Notes under the pieces: generated by a model
Databases searched by the model: none
What the model was told of the DNA's origin: nothing
Seen by the model: the letters and a program-made list of their open reading frames with translations, nothing else
Translations under genes and position numbers: made by a program
In this document: positions 35,732 through 47,600 of the stretch, piece by piece
Numbering within the stretch: position 1 is the first letter of the stretch
How the letters are laid out: every line of letters begins with the position of its first letter
Origin: Gonium pectorale
Lineage: Eukaryota; Chlorophyta; Chlorophyceae; Chlamydomonadales; Volvocaceae
Direction: 5' to 3'
NCBI GenBank assembly: GCA_001584585.1
Contig: LSYV01000043.1
Span: forward strand, 128,728-192,727
Length of the DNA: 64,000 nt

Positions 35732-36474
35732 GGGGGGGGGGGGGTAGAAAAGTTTTTGACAGACCCCACGATCATTTTCTGGTGAGGGGTCCGGGACCGA
35801 CGACCGACCGACCGTACGGCGCACAAGTGTACGGCACACACCGTACGACGTTGCCGTGCAACACCAGAATCTTCGCTGTTTTTAACGAGAGTTGCACCGT
35901 CGGAACGCTCTCAGCAAGCTTTACGTATTTATACATTAATTGTATACAGATTGTATGTACAAACCTCAGGGCACTGCGTCAGAGCAGACGTCTCAGCAGC
36001 TACCCGCCCCGGCCACCCTGCTGCGGCATACAGCCCCTACGGCTGCGCCCTCTTGCCCCGCCTCGGCTTCCTCCCGCCGATTCCACGACAGCCACTCCTG
36101 AGGCCCCCTCGCCTTCAGAACGCTCGCCGCCGCCCTGGCCACGGCCACGGCGCACACTGCCGCGGGCCATGACTACCTAGGAACCAAGTCTCGTCTCACA
36201 AATGCGTCATAACAGTAGAATTACAGGCAAGGAGTTCATTGTTGCAATTCCGAGCGAAAACGGAGCACTGGGAAAAAAGTTATGAGCACCGTGTCAAAAA
36301 CCCTGACCGACACCCCGACCGACGACCGACCCCTGCCGTACAGCACACTTTGACACGCCGTATCTTTGTCGTACATGCATCTTTTTTAATTCTGAAAACA
36401 GTTTTGGAACGCTCTCGTCAAGCTCTACACGATTTAATCGTGGGGTATTTTGCGGCGAATCTACCCCCCCCCCC
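35732..36474. mobile_element. Probable non-autonomous element with G-tract inverted ends
   Basis: Left end: 13 G, TAGA, then ACCCCACGAT (35732-35772). Right end is its inverse: ATCGTGGGGT..TCTA followed by 11 C (36437-36474). Inside, two related segments are directly repeated: ACCGACGACCGACC and GGAACGCTCTC.(CA/GT)CAAGCT occur at about 35796/35902 and 36320/36406. Lower GC than neighbours. No coding capacity. Confidence 0.55.
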
Positions 36475-36644
36475 TTGGAACACTGGTGACGTTCTGTCTG
36501 AACGAATCGCCTCACGGCTGCGCCGTCCGCGTAACATGTGCCAACCAACCATTCACGATGCGCGTACGGGCTTCCAGCAAAGCAGTTGTATGCAAAGGCA
36601 TGGACCTGCGTTGGGGCCTACGCCTCGTTGCCACGCCATACCTG

Positions 36645-36843
36645 TTTTTTTTTCTGTGGGAAGGTTACAGCCAGAGAGGTAAGAGACCTGGTGACTGCGG
36701 AGATGCATCCCGACGCGGGAAGATCTGTGCTGCGCCTATGGCGGTCTTTAATGCATGAGTAACGAGAGGGCAACGGGAGGGCTACCTGTCCCTCCCGTTG
36801 TCTGCGCCCTTTTTCGCCTCTCCGCCTTTCCACAGAAAAAAGA
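36645..36843. mobile_element. 200-bp inverted-repeat element (MITE-like) with poly-T ends
   Basis: Left end TTTTTTTTTCTGTGGGAAGG and the reverse of the right end (CTTTTTTCTGTGGAAAGG) form inverted arms; both go on into AGAGAGG/GAGAGGCG. A second hairpin, CAACGGGAGGG (36771-36781) and CCCTCCCGTTG (36790-36800), lies inside. The end sequence recurs at 14798-14866. Confidence 0.7.
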
Positions 36844-38984
36844 GTGCTTGTCAGCGCTCACGCTCGCGGTGCGCTGCGATGAATTACGTTGTTTTAATGT
36901 ACGGCAGACGCCAGCTGCTCTTGATCTGCACGTGCCTGCATGCGCCCAGGGACGCATGTCTCTTGGCACCCATGGTGCGCTGCTCGCATAAGCCGTGGTT
37001 GTTATTGTGGAAGTCCATGGTGTGGACCACCGCCCTCGCCACCCTCTTGGTCCTGTTTGGACCTTGCCTGGCTTATGGGCGAGCCAGACCGCTGCCAGAC
37101 GAGCTCTGGCTCCGTGAAACACAGTGCAGTACGACAGTGGACCATGTACACGCCTAGCCTCAGGCGAAGTCGATGGGGATGCCGGTTTAGCGACGAATAA
37201 TGCAAGCCAGGCTCGGCCTGTCCCCGTGGCCTGTCCCCTTATCCTATTGTCCCTCCCATTCCGCCTTCGCCACCGGTTGCCCCTTGATGCGCTTGCACCA
37301 GAACTTTATACATGCTGTATGTATCTTCGCGGTGAACCAAGCACAACAGGCGCAGGTTCTCTCGCAGCGGAGAGGAGCGGGTTTGAACCGACCTGTCGCT
37401 CGTGAGCTGGCTCCATGAAAGCTTATGCAAATGTGCACTAGACGTTGGGTCCGCTGGGCAATGTCTGCAGCGGCTGTCTCCCCCCCCGCCCCCCCTCGAG
37501 ATGCTGCCGGTTGCTGCGCAACAGCCCGGGGGGCAGCTCCAGCATCAACAGACCGAGGGCTGTAAAGGGTGACCTTCCGCCTTGAATCATGGACGCGCTA
37601 TAGCTGTGTCCAGGAGCTGTCTAGCCGCTGCATGCTACCTAGCCCGAAGTCGCCCCGCTGAGTCCCGGGCCATGAAGTAGCAGGTGAAGATCGTCGACAC
37701 CTTCTTAGGGTCGGGACAGGGCTTCCTATGGGTCGCGCCCACGTCACAGCCTCACTCCTGGGTTCATGGTCACTCCTGGGTTCATGGTCCTGTCGCTCCG
37801 CCTACGGCCCCACGAGCTAAATGAAGATGACAACAAGCACGCACTGCGCTGCGGGATAGCCGAGTATGTCGTATTGATCATTCCCGTCTGCGAGCGGCTT
37901 GACCCGCCCCGTGCGGCCTGTAGCTCCCCGCTCGTACTCGCCCCGCCGAGAACTTGCAGGCCGCTGGTCGCCAGCTCGCGACGTTGGTGGAGCCCTTGCA
38001 GCCAAAGCTGGCGGAGACTGCGGCTGCTGGTACGGGTGCAGCAGTTGCGGCAGTGGCGCGAGAGGCGTTGCCGAAACGACAGTTGAGCAGGCTGGCGCTC
38101 TGCTCTGGCGGCGCGGCGCATAAAGGACATGCGGCATGCGCAGCATGCGGCACTGTGCCTCGGCCTGGCTGTGATGTGCGACGCGGACGGCGGCTCCGCC
38201 GGAGGCCTGCGGACGGAGCTGCTCGCCGCGCGCTGCCCGCCGCGGTAGACGACGTCTTTGCATGCGCTGGCGGCTCGGGACAAGGACGCGGGGTCATGAG
38301 CCTCAGGGCAGCCGCGCAATGCTAGGGGGATGATGGGCTAACTGGGGCTTGGCAGCGGGCCTCTGCCAGGGACCCGCGACTTTGGCACTGCTGATGCGGG
38401 TCCGCTGGCTGGCGGTGGGCTTGGTTGCCTCGGCGCGGGAGCTGACAGATTTCCGTGGCTGTGACACTGGCGGCAACTGCGGGGCTGAACGGGCCCGCAG
38501 CGGCGGCAGTGACCCTGCTGGCGGAGCCGGCGCCGGTGGCGGAGGCGTGCCGCCCGAGCGCGGGAGGCCTCGCCACGGGCACCCGGCCTCGTAGGTGGCC
38601 TCAGTCGCGCTGGAGGCGCTTAGACGGTGAGATTAATCAAGAATGGAAACGGGTCGCGTCACGGACACCGTATCGAAACAGACGAGCTTGTGCTGGTCTC
38701 GGTGTACTTGTTGTCGACCTATGAAACTTCAACTTCGGCTCCGAGCGAGCAAACCTGAAGGGTACCTTTGTCGACAGTAAGCGTTGGTATTAAGTCCAAC
38801 GGAGGCGGTGTGTGTGGGGGGTCTCTTTCATAACATTACGTTGCTCCGCGTACGCACCCTTACCCATTAGCCTTTACCAGGTTTGTACGCCAGACGGGAG
38901 AATGCTGCCAGAGGCCCTTACTCTCTCGTCAAACCTGTCTTGTCAGAGCCCCATGGCCCACCCACCCTCATAGGACTGCTGTCG
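36844..38984. other. Intergenic with possible upstream remnants of the MYND gene
   Basis: Plus-strand 37954-38325 is an Ala/Leu-rich frame with Cys pairs (LCSGGAAHKGHAACAACG) that may be an older exon of the MYND pseudogene. The remainder (36844-37950 and 38330-38980) shows nothing recognisable. Confidence 0.35.
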
Positions 38985-40294
38985 CTTCCGACCGACTCGC
39001 CGCCAATACCAGCGACGGCGGTGAATGGCGGCCAGCTGCGATGCCTGGAGCGCCTGATGCGCCGCTCCAGCGTGGTCTCGCAGGGCCGCTGCTGGTGTAT
39101 GGCGAACCGCGCCAAGCGGCGGCGCTGCCGGTGACTCTGGGCAAGCTGCTGTGGACCGTTGACCCTTGGGTCGTCTCGCCCGAGTACCGGGCTCCGGAGG
39201 ACGACACCCGCCAGTGCTTCGTGGCCATGGCCAGTGCGGCCCTGGGCGCAGCAGCGACGCCTGCTCTCCTTCGCTGCCTGCCAACTGCTTCCGGAGCTGT
39301 GGCGAATGATGTTGCGGCGGCTGCTGCTGCCGTTCGCGGACATCGGGAGCCGTTGAACCCATCAACATCCTGGGTTTGACGGTCTTCCTTGCATGCAGTT
39401 GCATCGATGGGTCGCGCACGTAATCCCCCTTCCCCGTTATCAAAGGGGAAGCGGGCTGGGGCACGGCAGGCGACACGTACGGCAGCGGATCGGTGACTGG
39501 CCGAGACGATGGAGGCTGGCGAGCGCTGTCGCACGAGGAAAGGGCGCAGAACCGCTGCGGGACGTAGCCCTGCGGCGTACGCCGTGGCTAGTGGAGGGGA
39601 AACCGCAGCAAGATTACAGGCTGCCATTCCTGATCCACCCAGTGAGTTGCTGCTGCTGTTGCATCGTCACCACAACTATCATGGGGCAGTCACGGGCGGT
39701 CGCGGGCCCGTCGGTAGAGGGCAAAGTTCAGAGGGGATCGGGCCGACCGCGGCAAGAGGGTTCTTTGGGCCAGCAGCGGCGGAATCCGCACATGCCACTG
39801 CACCTCCGGGCGCCGACAGAGGCGCCGTCTGCCCCACGAGCCCTGCTACAGCGGCCGCCGCCTTGGGGCCACTGTGAGGCGACGGCGCGAGCGCCGGTGT
39901 CTCCCTCTCACGCCGGGCGACGCCGGCGCCGTGGGGCCCTTGGGTACAGCCTTTGCACGGGGCGCCCCTTACTCCACGCCGTTGCCCTGGCAGCGGGAGC
40001 TGCTGCAGGCGGCGGCGGCCCAACTGCGTGAGTGTGGAGAGCGGTCCGCCTGAGCCCGCCTTGCCGCCGCCGGTTGAGGCGCGCCTCCTGCTGCTCGGCC
40101 TGTGCCCCTATCCCGCCTGCGCCAACCTGCAGGGAGACAGCGACGCGGACGTGGCGCTCAAGGCGTGCGCGGGGTGCGGCGCGGTGGTCTACCGCGGCCG
40201 GCCCTGTCTTCCGGCGCGCTGGAGGGCGGGGCACAAGAAGGCATGCCGCCGCATGCGGAGCGGGAGCGAAGACGGATGGCGCGGCTACATGTAA
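38985..40294 (+). pseudogene. Degenerate MYND zinc-finger gene
   Basis: Fragments in changing frames follow the volvocine MYND protein plan: GGQLRCLERLMRRSS (about 39027), LLVYGEPRQAAALPVTLGKLL (about 39090-39150), PLPWQRELLQAAAAQLRE (about 39980), and a C-terminal finger (40105-40254) reading CPYPACANLQGDSDAD, then KACAGCG, VVYRGRPC, RAGHKKAC. Two zinc positions are changed: the Cys after VVY is Arg (CGC), and the His before Trp is Arg (ARW). At least two frameshifts lie between the fragments. MYND fingers bind proline-rich peptides and often accompany SET domains or armadillo-like repeats; the finger here is unlikely to fold normally. The last block by itself is an intact frame ending at 40294, so a truncated product is possible. 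Confidence 0.55.
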
Positions 40295-42340
40295 GCATAC
40301 ACGAAAGCAGGGCGCAAGGGCAACGATACCAGGCTTTCTAGGCGACCAAGGAGAGAGGCTCGAGTGCTGGGCTAGGTGTGTAATCATGTGTGCAGCCCCC
40401 GAGCACTGACGATGCATGGCACCGCTGAGCTCGGACACGTTGTGGCGAGCTGCGCGTTGCAAGCCACGGGTAGCTTTCGGTGCTTGTACGTAAGCGTGTT
40501 GTTACCGGTTCGTCGCCAGCTGAAACCGGTCACCTGGGAGGCTGGCCCAGGAGTGAGAGCTTTGTGCGAGGCAGGCGACGCCCGTGTTGAGACGGACAGG
40601 CACAGTAGGCGTTGTACCGGACAAGCGTGCGACGAGCGAAAGCGCATTGTGGCGTCTGATTGTTAGCGGGCGTAATGCGTATGAGTTTGTGCGAGATTGG
40701 GAGATTGGGTTCGCGCTTGCCCTGCAGCCATCTTAGCCACGCGCGCTGGTATTGTGCTCATTACCCAGCTGCCGAGAGGGTATCCTAAAGCTAGCCGGCT
40801 GGTTCGAAGGCTGGCTGCGCGGCGATCTTCGACACGCCTCGCGTGAATCGACGCTGGGGGGACATTCCTCATGGGGCAGGGGCAGACGCACGGTCCAGTG
40901 GCTGCAAGATGGCTTATAAAGCGGAAATAGTGCTCAGCAGTGCAGCCGGCTCCGTTGCTCAAATCTTGAGAAGGCTCGGGCACAGCACGCGCCTCCGTGT
41001 CATTTGCACGGCAAGGGCAAGTGACTCGCGTGGACCGGGACGGCGCATGGCAGGCTGGCGGCCTTGAAGAGATTGCCTGTCGCGGGCTTTTCAGCCAACT
41101 GGGAGGGACGGTGTGCGATGGTCAGGCTTGGGGCTGATGTGTGTGAACCCGAAGGCGTAAAAGTGCTGTAGTATTGTACGATGCACATTGTCCGCTTGGC
41201 ACCTTTCCCTTGTGACCGGTTATGGATGCCGCGGGCGCGGTAGGTGTTGAAGCCCCTAGCCTAATATGCGGACGTGTGAAAGGGGACGGTACCTACCGTA
41301 GAGTTGATGCCACGAAGGCAGGATGCTCAACCTATCGCCTTTCTAATTGCACTGCCAACGCGCACCGAGTGCAGGAGCAGCTACTTGCAGTTGCAGTACA
41401 TGACCTAGGCCTTTTATGACTGGTTTGTAACCGGAGCCTTGCGGCAACTTAGTGCGTCGAGGTCAACCCGTTGCCCACTCCGATGACGCACAAGGGCACA
41501 TCCCTCCCCGACATGTTACCGCAGCCCGCCACATACGGTACGTGGTTCCCTTTTGCCCATTCTGTCAGCCAACACAGTAGCAGCGGTGCTCAGTACGTAC
41601 CAATGTTAGGTGGCCTGGTAGGAGCGGCAAACATGTGATGCACCGGTGGCGCACCGCGCTCTGGGCAGTCTAGTTGCGTTCTGCCCCATGCTCCACCGAA
41701 GTTGCACGAACAGGGGAGATGGAGATGCCCCCCCCCCTGTACATGGAAGGGCACGCAGGCACCGCCAGCACGCCTGCCGCACGGAATGCGGTGGTCCCGG
41801 TTGCCCCTGCTGGGCTTGACAATGCGCACTTACGAGCGTCCTTCAACCTTGACCCACACATCACTGACCCTTCGCAACCCACATCGCGGATGGGGCTTCG
41901 CCAAATAACCAAGAACTGTAAGTGAGTATGGATCCCATGGTGGTTAGGTTGGCCTCGGCCGGTAATCCTCTGCCCACGATTACATGCCGTGGACCTGGCG
42001 TCCCCCACCAGGCGCCCCCGCCGAAAGCAGCTTTGCGGCCTCATCCGATCCCTCCCGCCAAAGAAGGTGATTTAGACTCCATCTGCCGCCAGCCTAAGGG
42101 TCACGGCGGCTCCGGTCAAACTCGAGCCTCGGAACCGCCGCCGCCGCTCATAGCCCTCCTGCGGCCTTGGACAACTGCGCCTGAGCTGTCAATGTCGACA
42201 GGCGGCGGCGCGCGGCTGCAGCAAGGACAGTGTTGGTGCAGCGACCGTTTTGGTCTTGGTTGTCATATTCCGCGGGGCATCCGAACCAAACATGACCTGT
42301 CTATGCTCGCGAGCCATCCTGAACTGTACAGCCTGTGCAC
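40295..42340. other. Intergenic
   Basis: No supported gene. A 68-codon plus frame starting MEMPPPLYMEGH (ATG 41719, stop near 41925) is coding-like in composition but has no homology I can see. Confidence 0.35.
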
Positions 42341-42470
42341 GTGCGAAAAAGGAAACGAAAACAGGCAAGGCAGCCTCTACGGTCAAACATACCCGGGAGT
42401 GCGATGTTTCCAGCAGTGCGCCGAGTACAGGGCATGGCGGGCGAGGGAGACGAGCAGACGCGCCCTCCCG
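42341..42470 (+). repeat. Dispersed repeat family A, copy 3
   Basis: Matches 16161-16290 over its length in the same orientation; one frame reads VRRVQGMAGE as in copy 2. Confidence 0.8.
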
Positions 42471-44674
42471 GTGTGAACCGGTGGCAACGTTACCTGACGG
42501 CATATGGTAGTCCGGCGAGCGGTGTGCGAGACACATTGGGAGGCATGGGGGTACAGGTAGGGCGCGAGGGTGGTGACGGCGCCATGACAATTTGGCATAC
42601 GATAGACAACAGGCACCAAAAAACAGCTACCAAGAGGCGAAAGAGCGTGCCACTGCTCCGACGGCCAGAGCGGCCACGGTGCAATCCTGAAGCGCCCCAG
42701 GCTAGCCACTGGGAACCCATGGTGCCCGTAGTCGCCGTAGTTGTCTGAATGGGGTTGCGAGGCACGGAGTAGGGGCAAGCCCCAATTCTGAAATTCTGTA
42801 TGTGTTCAAACGAATTTGTATGTGTATCGGGGACGCAGGGCTGGAGCCAGGAAAACGTGCAGGGCTCAGTGGGCCGATTGTGAGTGTCAGCTACTGGGCA
42901 CGCAGCGCTTTGGTCTGCTTCCGCATGCCGCCATGTCAACATGCCCCGGACCGCTGCCGGCCACAACGGCTCCTGATTCCATGCTTTCTTTTCTTTCCAG
43001 GTCTGCATTCAGCCGGGTGGGCCGGCTGGGCGCACGACGGTCAGTAACTGCTGAGCGCCGTCGGACCGGTGGCCGTGACGACACCACCACCGCAGCTCGA
43101 CCTCGGCAACTAGCGGTCCAGCAGGTGAAGTTCGACATACCGGGTAAGCTCGTGCGGGACGAACGTCACACGTCTTGCTCCCCTGTCTTGCTCTGTACCC
43201 ACCCGCCCGCATGTCGCCTTCGGGTCCGTATGGCCATAGAGGCGGGCTCTCTCATTCTAAATAGGTCTCTCTTATTTTGTTGCACAGGTGTCAATGCCCT
43301 TTCGGTGGTTGTGGTGGGGAGCTCCTGCTGTGTTTTGCTGCCGGTAATGGACTTCGCCAGACTATTATCTTGGGCTCAATGGGCTCGTTGGCCCCCATCT
43401 ATTATGCCATGCATATTGTGAGAGGTTGCAAACCAGATTTACCATTCACAAGGGCGGAAACGTCTTTCCCGTGAGCTGCAAGCGTGCTGAGAGAGGCAGG
43501 CTACTACATACACCCAAAGTTTTACCAACGATTGGGTCAATGCGAGGTGTTTTGATAACACGATGGGCCACCAGACCTGTTTAGGCCAGGGCAGGGTCCG
43601 CATGCACGGCGCACTGGGCTCGCGCCTCTCACAATAGCCCGCAACATTCGGTTTCATAACCTTTTCGCTGTGGTCCACCACTGTGGGCCACCAAGGACAC
43701 TGCTACTTGAGGACTCGACTCGCCCGCAACTTCGCGTAAGCGCAGAATAACCCCGTGACGCGACCGATTCTACAGCCTCAGGCTTAACATTAAATATTTA
43801 CTGCATGCAGCTCATGTGGTGCAGCATGGGGCTCCTGCGTCCGACAGTTGGCGCAAACCCGCCTAACTGTGTATGACTGAGTATAGGTCGATAGGTCTCT
43901 TTTGGCTCTTTTTTTTAATAATAGCATCACCTTGCGGCGGCCAGTTGCCCGCTCTCCTAGCCCCGTATTCCCAGACGACGTTCTTCTGTGCTTCTGCCTG
44001 AGGGCTTGGCGCTAATGAGAAGTTTTGAATTTGGGGTCGATGTGAAGTCAGTCTCTGCGTTGGATTTTACGACAATATGATAACGCGCGGGGAGTACGGT
44101 GGTTTGTGCCCGGGGCTTCATTACTTCTATGGTTGAGATCTGCGCTTCATACTTACACCAATCTCAAAGTTCACAATCCATAGTTCGCACTACGGCCATT
44201 AACCGCTACTTAAGTTCGAGGTTTGACCTCGGGCTGTCATTGTTTAGCACTGTCGAAACAAGACTGTTGAACACAATCCTCAATTCCCTTAATATTTATC
44301 ACTGGATTTAGCGTGTCCGGCCATAGTCAACGCGGGGCTGCAGCCATTCGCCAAGTTCACCCGCACGCGCCAGGCAGTAGGCTCGGAGCTCAGCTCCTCT
44401 TGGTCTTTAAGCGTAATAGACTTGCTCTAGGCGCTGCGCCAGCCTAGCCGGTGCCAGGGCCTCTGTGGGCCATTGACCGCTGCAGCGGCTCACCCTCACC
44501 GTCTTGTTCCAGCGAAATATCAGCAGGGTGGCCGCCTTGGTGACGCCACGATTCCGGCGGCGCAGAACGGTATGTGGTCTCTTCTCGCATTCAAGCCTTT
44601 GCTTGTGACTAGTCTCGCTGACCAGCGGCTCACGTTTTGATTTTTCATGTTTTCAGCCGCCAATATCTGCCAGC
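42471..44674. other. Intergenic and 5' region of the pherophorin gene
   Basis: Two exon-like pieces have good splice signals, 43003-43041 (after TTCTTTCCAG, before GTCAGT; VCIQPGGPAGRTT) and about 43126-43143 (VKFDIP, before GGTAAGC), but no gene can be assembled from them. 43740-44330 is distinctly AT-rich. Promoter of the pherophorin gene should lie in the last few hundred bases; no clear TATA box seen. Confidence 0.35.
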
Positions 44675-47600
44675 ATGCCGCGGCTGCCGTGGCTTTTATC
44701 GACATTCTTAGCATTGGCGACGTGTCAACTAGCAGGTGCGGAGTGCGGCCTGCAGCAGTAGCAGCTATTTGTCGTGGCTGGCAAAAGAGCTTCCGTTGAG
44801 CCCAGCTGGAGGGTGGTGGAGCTCGAATAATGCGTGTGGGGCGTCGGGGGCCCTGGGGTTTCGTTGAGGGCTTCCCTCCCCTGGCACTCCTCAAAGCACC
44901 AACCAGCCGCTAATGCTTGGCGCACGCCCCAACCAACCACTTTCCCCTCATTGCGGTTTCCTCCCCCGTGACCTGGCAACAGGCGCCCAGGACTACGGGC
45001 TTGACACCACTGTCGAAGTTGCGGGCTTGTTTACCTTCCCCTGGTGCCAGTGCGTGTCTTACAGCTGCTCATGCAGCCCGTACGTGGTCGTGCCGCTGGA
45101 CCGCACCCAGGTGAGGCAGACTGCTAAGCCCGATGTACACTCCGCACGGTTGTGCAGACTTGGCTCTCGTGCGTGTAATTACTTATCCGGGCATTTGATA
45201 CTCTAATCTATCCCAAGCATCCACCGGGCCGAGAACTGAAATCGCTCGAAACGGCGAATACCTTGACGGAAAATTGCCTGGCAGGTTGGAGCGGGGGTCC
45301 GGAGCTGCTTCGAGATCAGGTACCGTGGCTGCGACCTTACACAGGCATGCTGCCAAGGCATGCATGCAGCAGTGGATAAGCTTGCGGTGCGTTAATCGCC
45401 CCCCGATAGAGGGCGGGTGGATGCCGGGTGACCAGTTGCTTAGTATGAGATGGGTCCAGCAGGGCGGCGTCACTGCGCTTGTGGGGCCGTACATGGCAAT
45501 GAATTCGGGCGTGTGAGCAGGATCCGAAAGGAAGAGGCATGTCACGGGCCTCCAAAGGCGCGTCAAAGTAGTGGGTTTAACTGTTGCCTCTTTCCCTGCA
45601 GTTTGAGACCTCCGCGGCCTGCAGCAATAAGACTTCGATTACGAACGTCACCGTCGATGGAAGGACGTACAGGTCCTGGGGCATCTACACACATCCAACA
45701 GGTAGGCAGCCTCTGTGGTCGCTTTAGCTAGGGCCAGCTGCATGTCGTGTCGCTTGGCACTGCTGCAGGTTGCAGCTTGTCCACGCCACCAACTCGGTGC
45801 TCCGGCAGACACGTAACGTTTCACGGTACGGCCCGCAGGGTATGAGCTCAAAATCTACAACCTTCAGCGGAACAATGCTACCTTCGTTGGAACGAAGTTC
45901 TGCATCACGTCTGTGGCGCCGTGCTACCAGTGGTACGACATCTGCTTTAACCCCGTCAACAACGTTTGTCGGTACTCATTTGCGGACACGTCGGCCACCA
46001 CCTACTGCCCCGTGTGCGCGGTGACGTTGCCTGCGAGCCCGCCACGGCCTCCGACAACGCCCTTCAACCGTAATCCTCCGATCCCGCCGTCGCCGTCGCC
46101 ACCAAGCCCCCCCAGTCCTCCACTCACGCCAAACAAAAAGCGCCCGCCACCGCCGCCCAAGCCCTCTCCGCCGAGCCCGCCGAGCCCGCCGAGCCCGCCG
46201 AGCCCGCCGAGCCCGCCGAGTCCACCGGCCCAGCCGCCGCTGACACCGGGCAAAAAGAGGCCCCCACCACGCCCGCCGAAGCCTTCTTCGTCCACTCCTC
46301 CTTCGCCGCCTGCACCTCCTCCGGGAGGCGGCGCGGAGCGTGTGCCGCCCTCGCCACCCTCCCCCTCTCCGGCCCCGCCCTGCGTGGCCGACGCCTACGT
46401 CTACGTCCTGCCAGCCGACGCGGGCTATCCGGCTGGGCGGAGGCGGCTGCTCCAGACGCCACCGCCTACGCCGCCCTTTATCTTTACAAACGAATCGTGC
46501 GCTGAGCTTGCTAAACTGATTAGTGATGGGTTCGTGAAGGAGGCTGCTGTCGTCGGGTCGACCATCATCATGCCCTTTACACTCACAGGCTGCGACCCCA
46601 GCTTCGTCAAGCTGACGGGCGTCTTTCGGACGGCCAGGGACGGCCTGGTGCTGTCGTCGTGGCTCAACGGCCCCGACGGCCTGCAGAGCTGGGTGATGTT
46701 TGTCACGGGCGGCGACCAGTGCCCCAGCAGCCTTTCGGGTTTCATCATCTTCAGCACCGTCGTCGGCCCCAACGGTCTCTTCACCTGCCTTCAGGGGAAC
46801 TACACGCTCAGCTGCGTCCCGCCGCCGCCACCCCTACTACCGCCTGCACCGCCGATTGCACCCAACATCAAGCGTTCACCTCCGCCTCCGAAGCCCTCAC
46901 CGCCCTCACCGCCAGCACCACCGCCAGGGGTTCAAGGCCAGCCATCCCCACCGCCGCCTTTCAACGTCTCACCTCCGCCACCACCTCCCTTAGCACCAGC
47001 AGCCCCCAACATCAGGCGGTCGCCGCCTCCCTCCCCGCCGCCACCTCCATCCCCACCGCCGCCACCGCCGCCGTCTCCCCCTCCCTCGCCTCCACCGCCC
47101 CCACCCAGACCACCATCGCCGCCCCCTTCGCCACCACCATCACCCCCGCCACCAGGCCCTCCACCCCCTTCGCCCACCCCTCCCTCCGCACCGCCACCTC
47201 CCTACCTCGTGGGAGGGCGAAGGACGACACACGGGAGAGGNNNNNNNNNNNNNNNNNNNNNNNNNNNNNNNNNNNNNNNNNNNNNNNNNNNNNNNNNNNN
47301 NNNNNNNNNNNNNNNNNNNNNNNNNNNNNNNNNNNNNNNNNNNNNNNNNNNNNNNNNNNNNNNNNNNNNNNNNNNNNNNNNNNNNNNNNNNNNNNNNNNN
47401 NNNNNNNNNNNNNNNNNNNNNNNNNNNNNNNNNNNNNNNNNNNNNNNNNNNNNNNNNNNNNNNNNNNNNNNNNNNNNNNNNNNNNNNNNNNNNNNNNNNN
47501 NNNNNNNNNNNNNNNNNNNNNNNNNNNNNNNNNNNNNNNNNNNNNNNNNNNNNNNNNNNNNNNNNNNNNNNNNNNNNNNNNNNNNNNNNNNNNNNNNNNN

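Noticed and set aside
45771..45838. Extra pherophorin exon after GCTGCTGCAG
   Set aside because: Skipping it joins exons 3 and 4 in phase with the expected domain; including it changes the frame.
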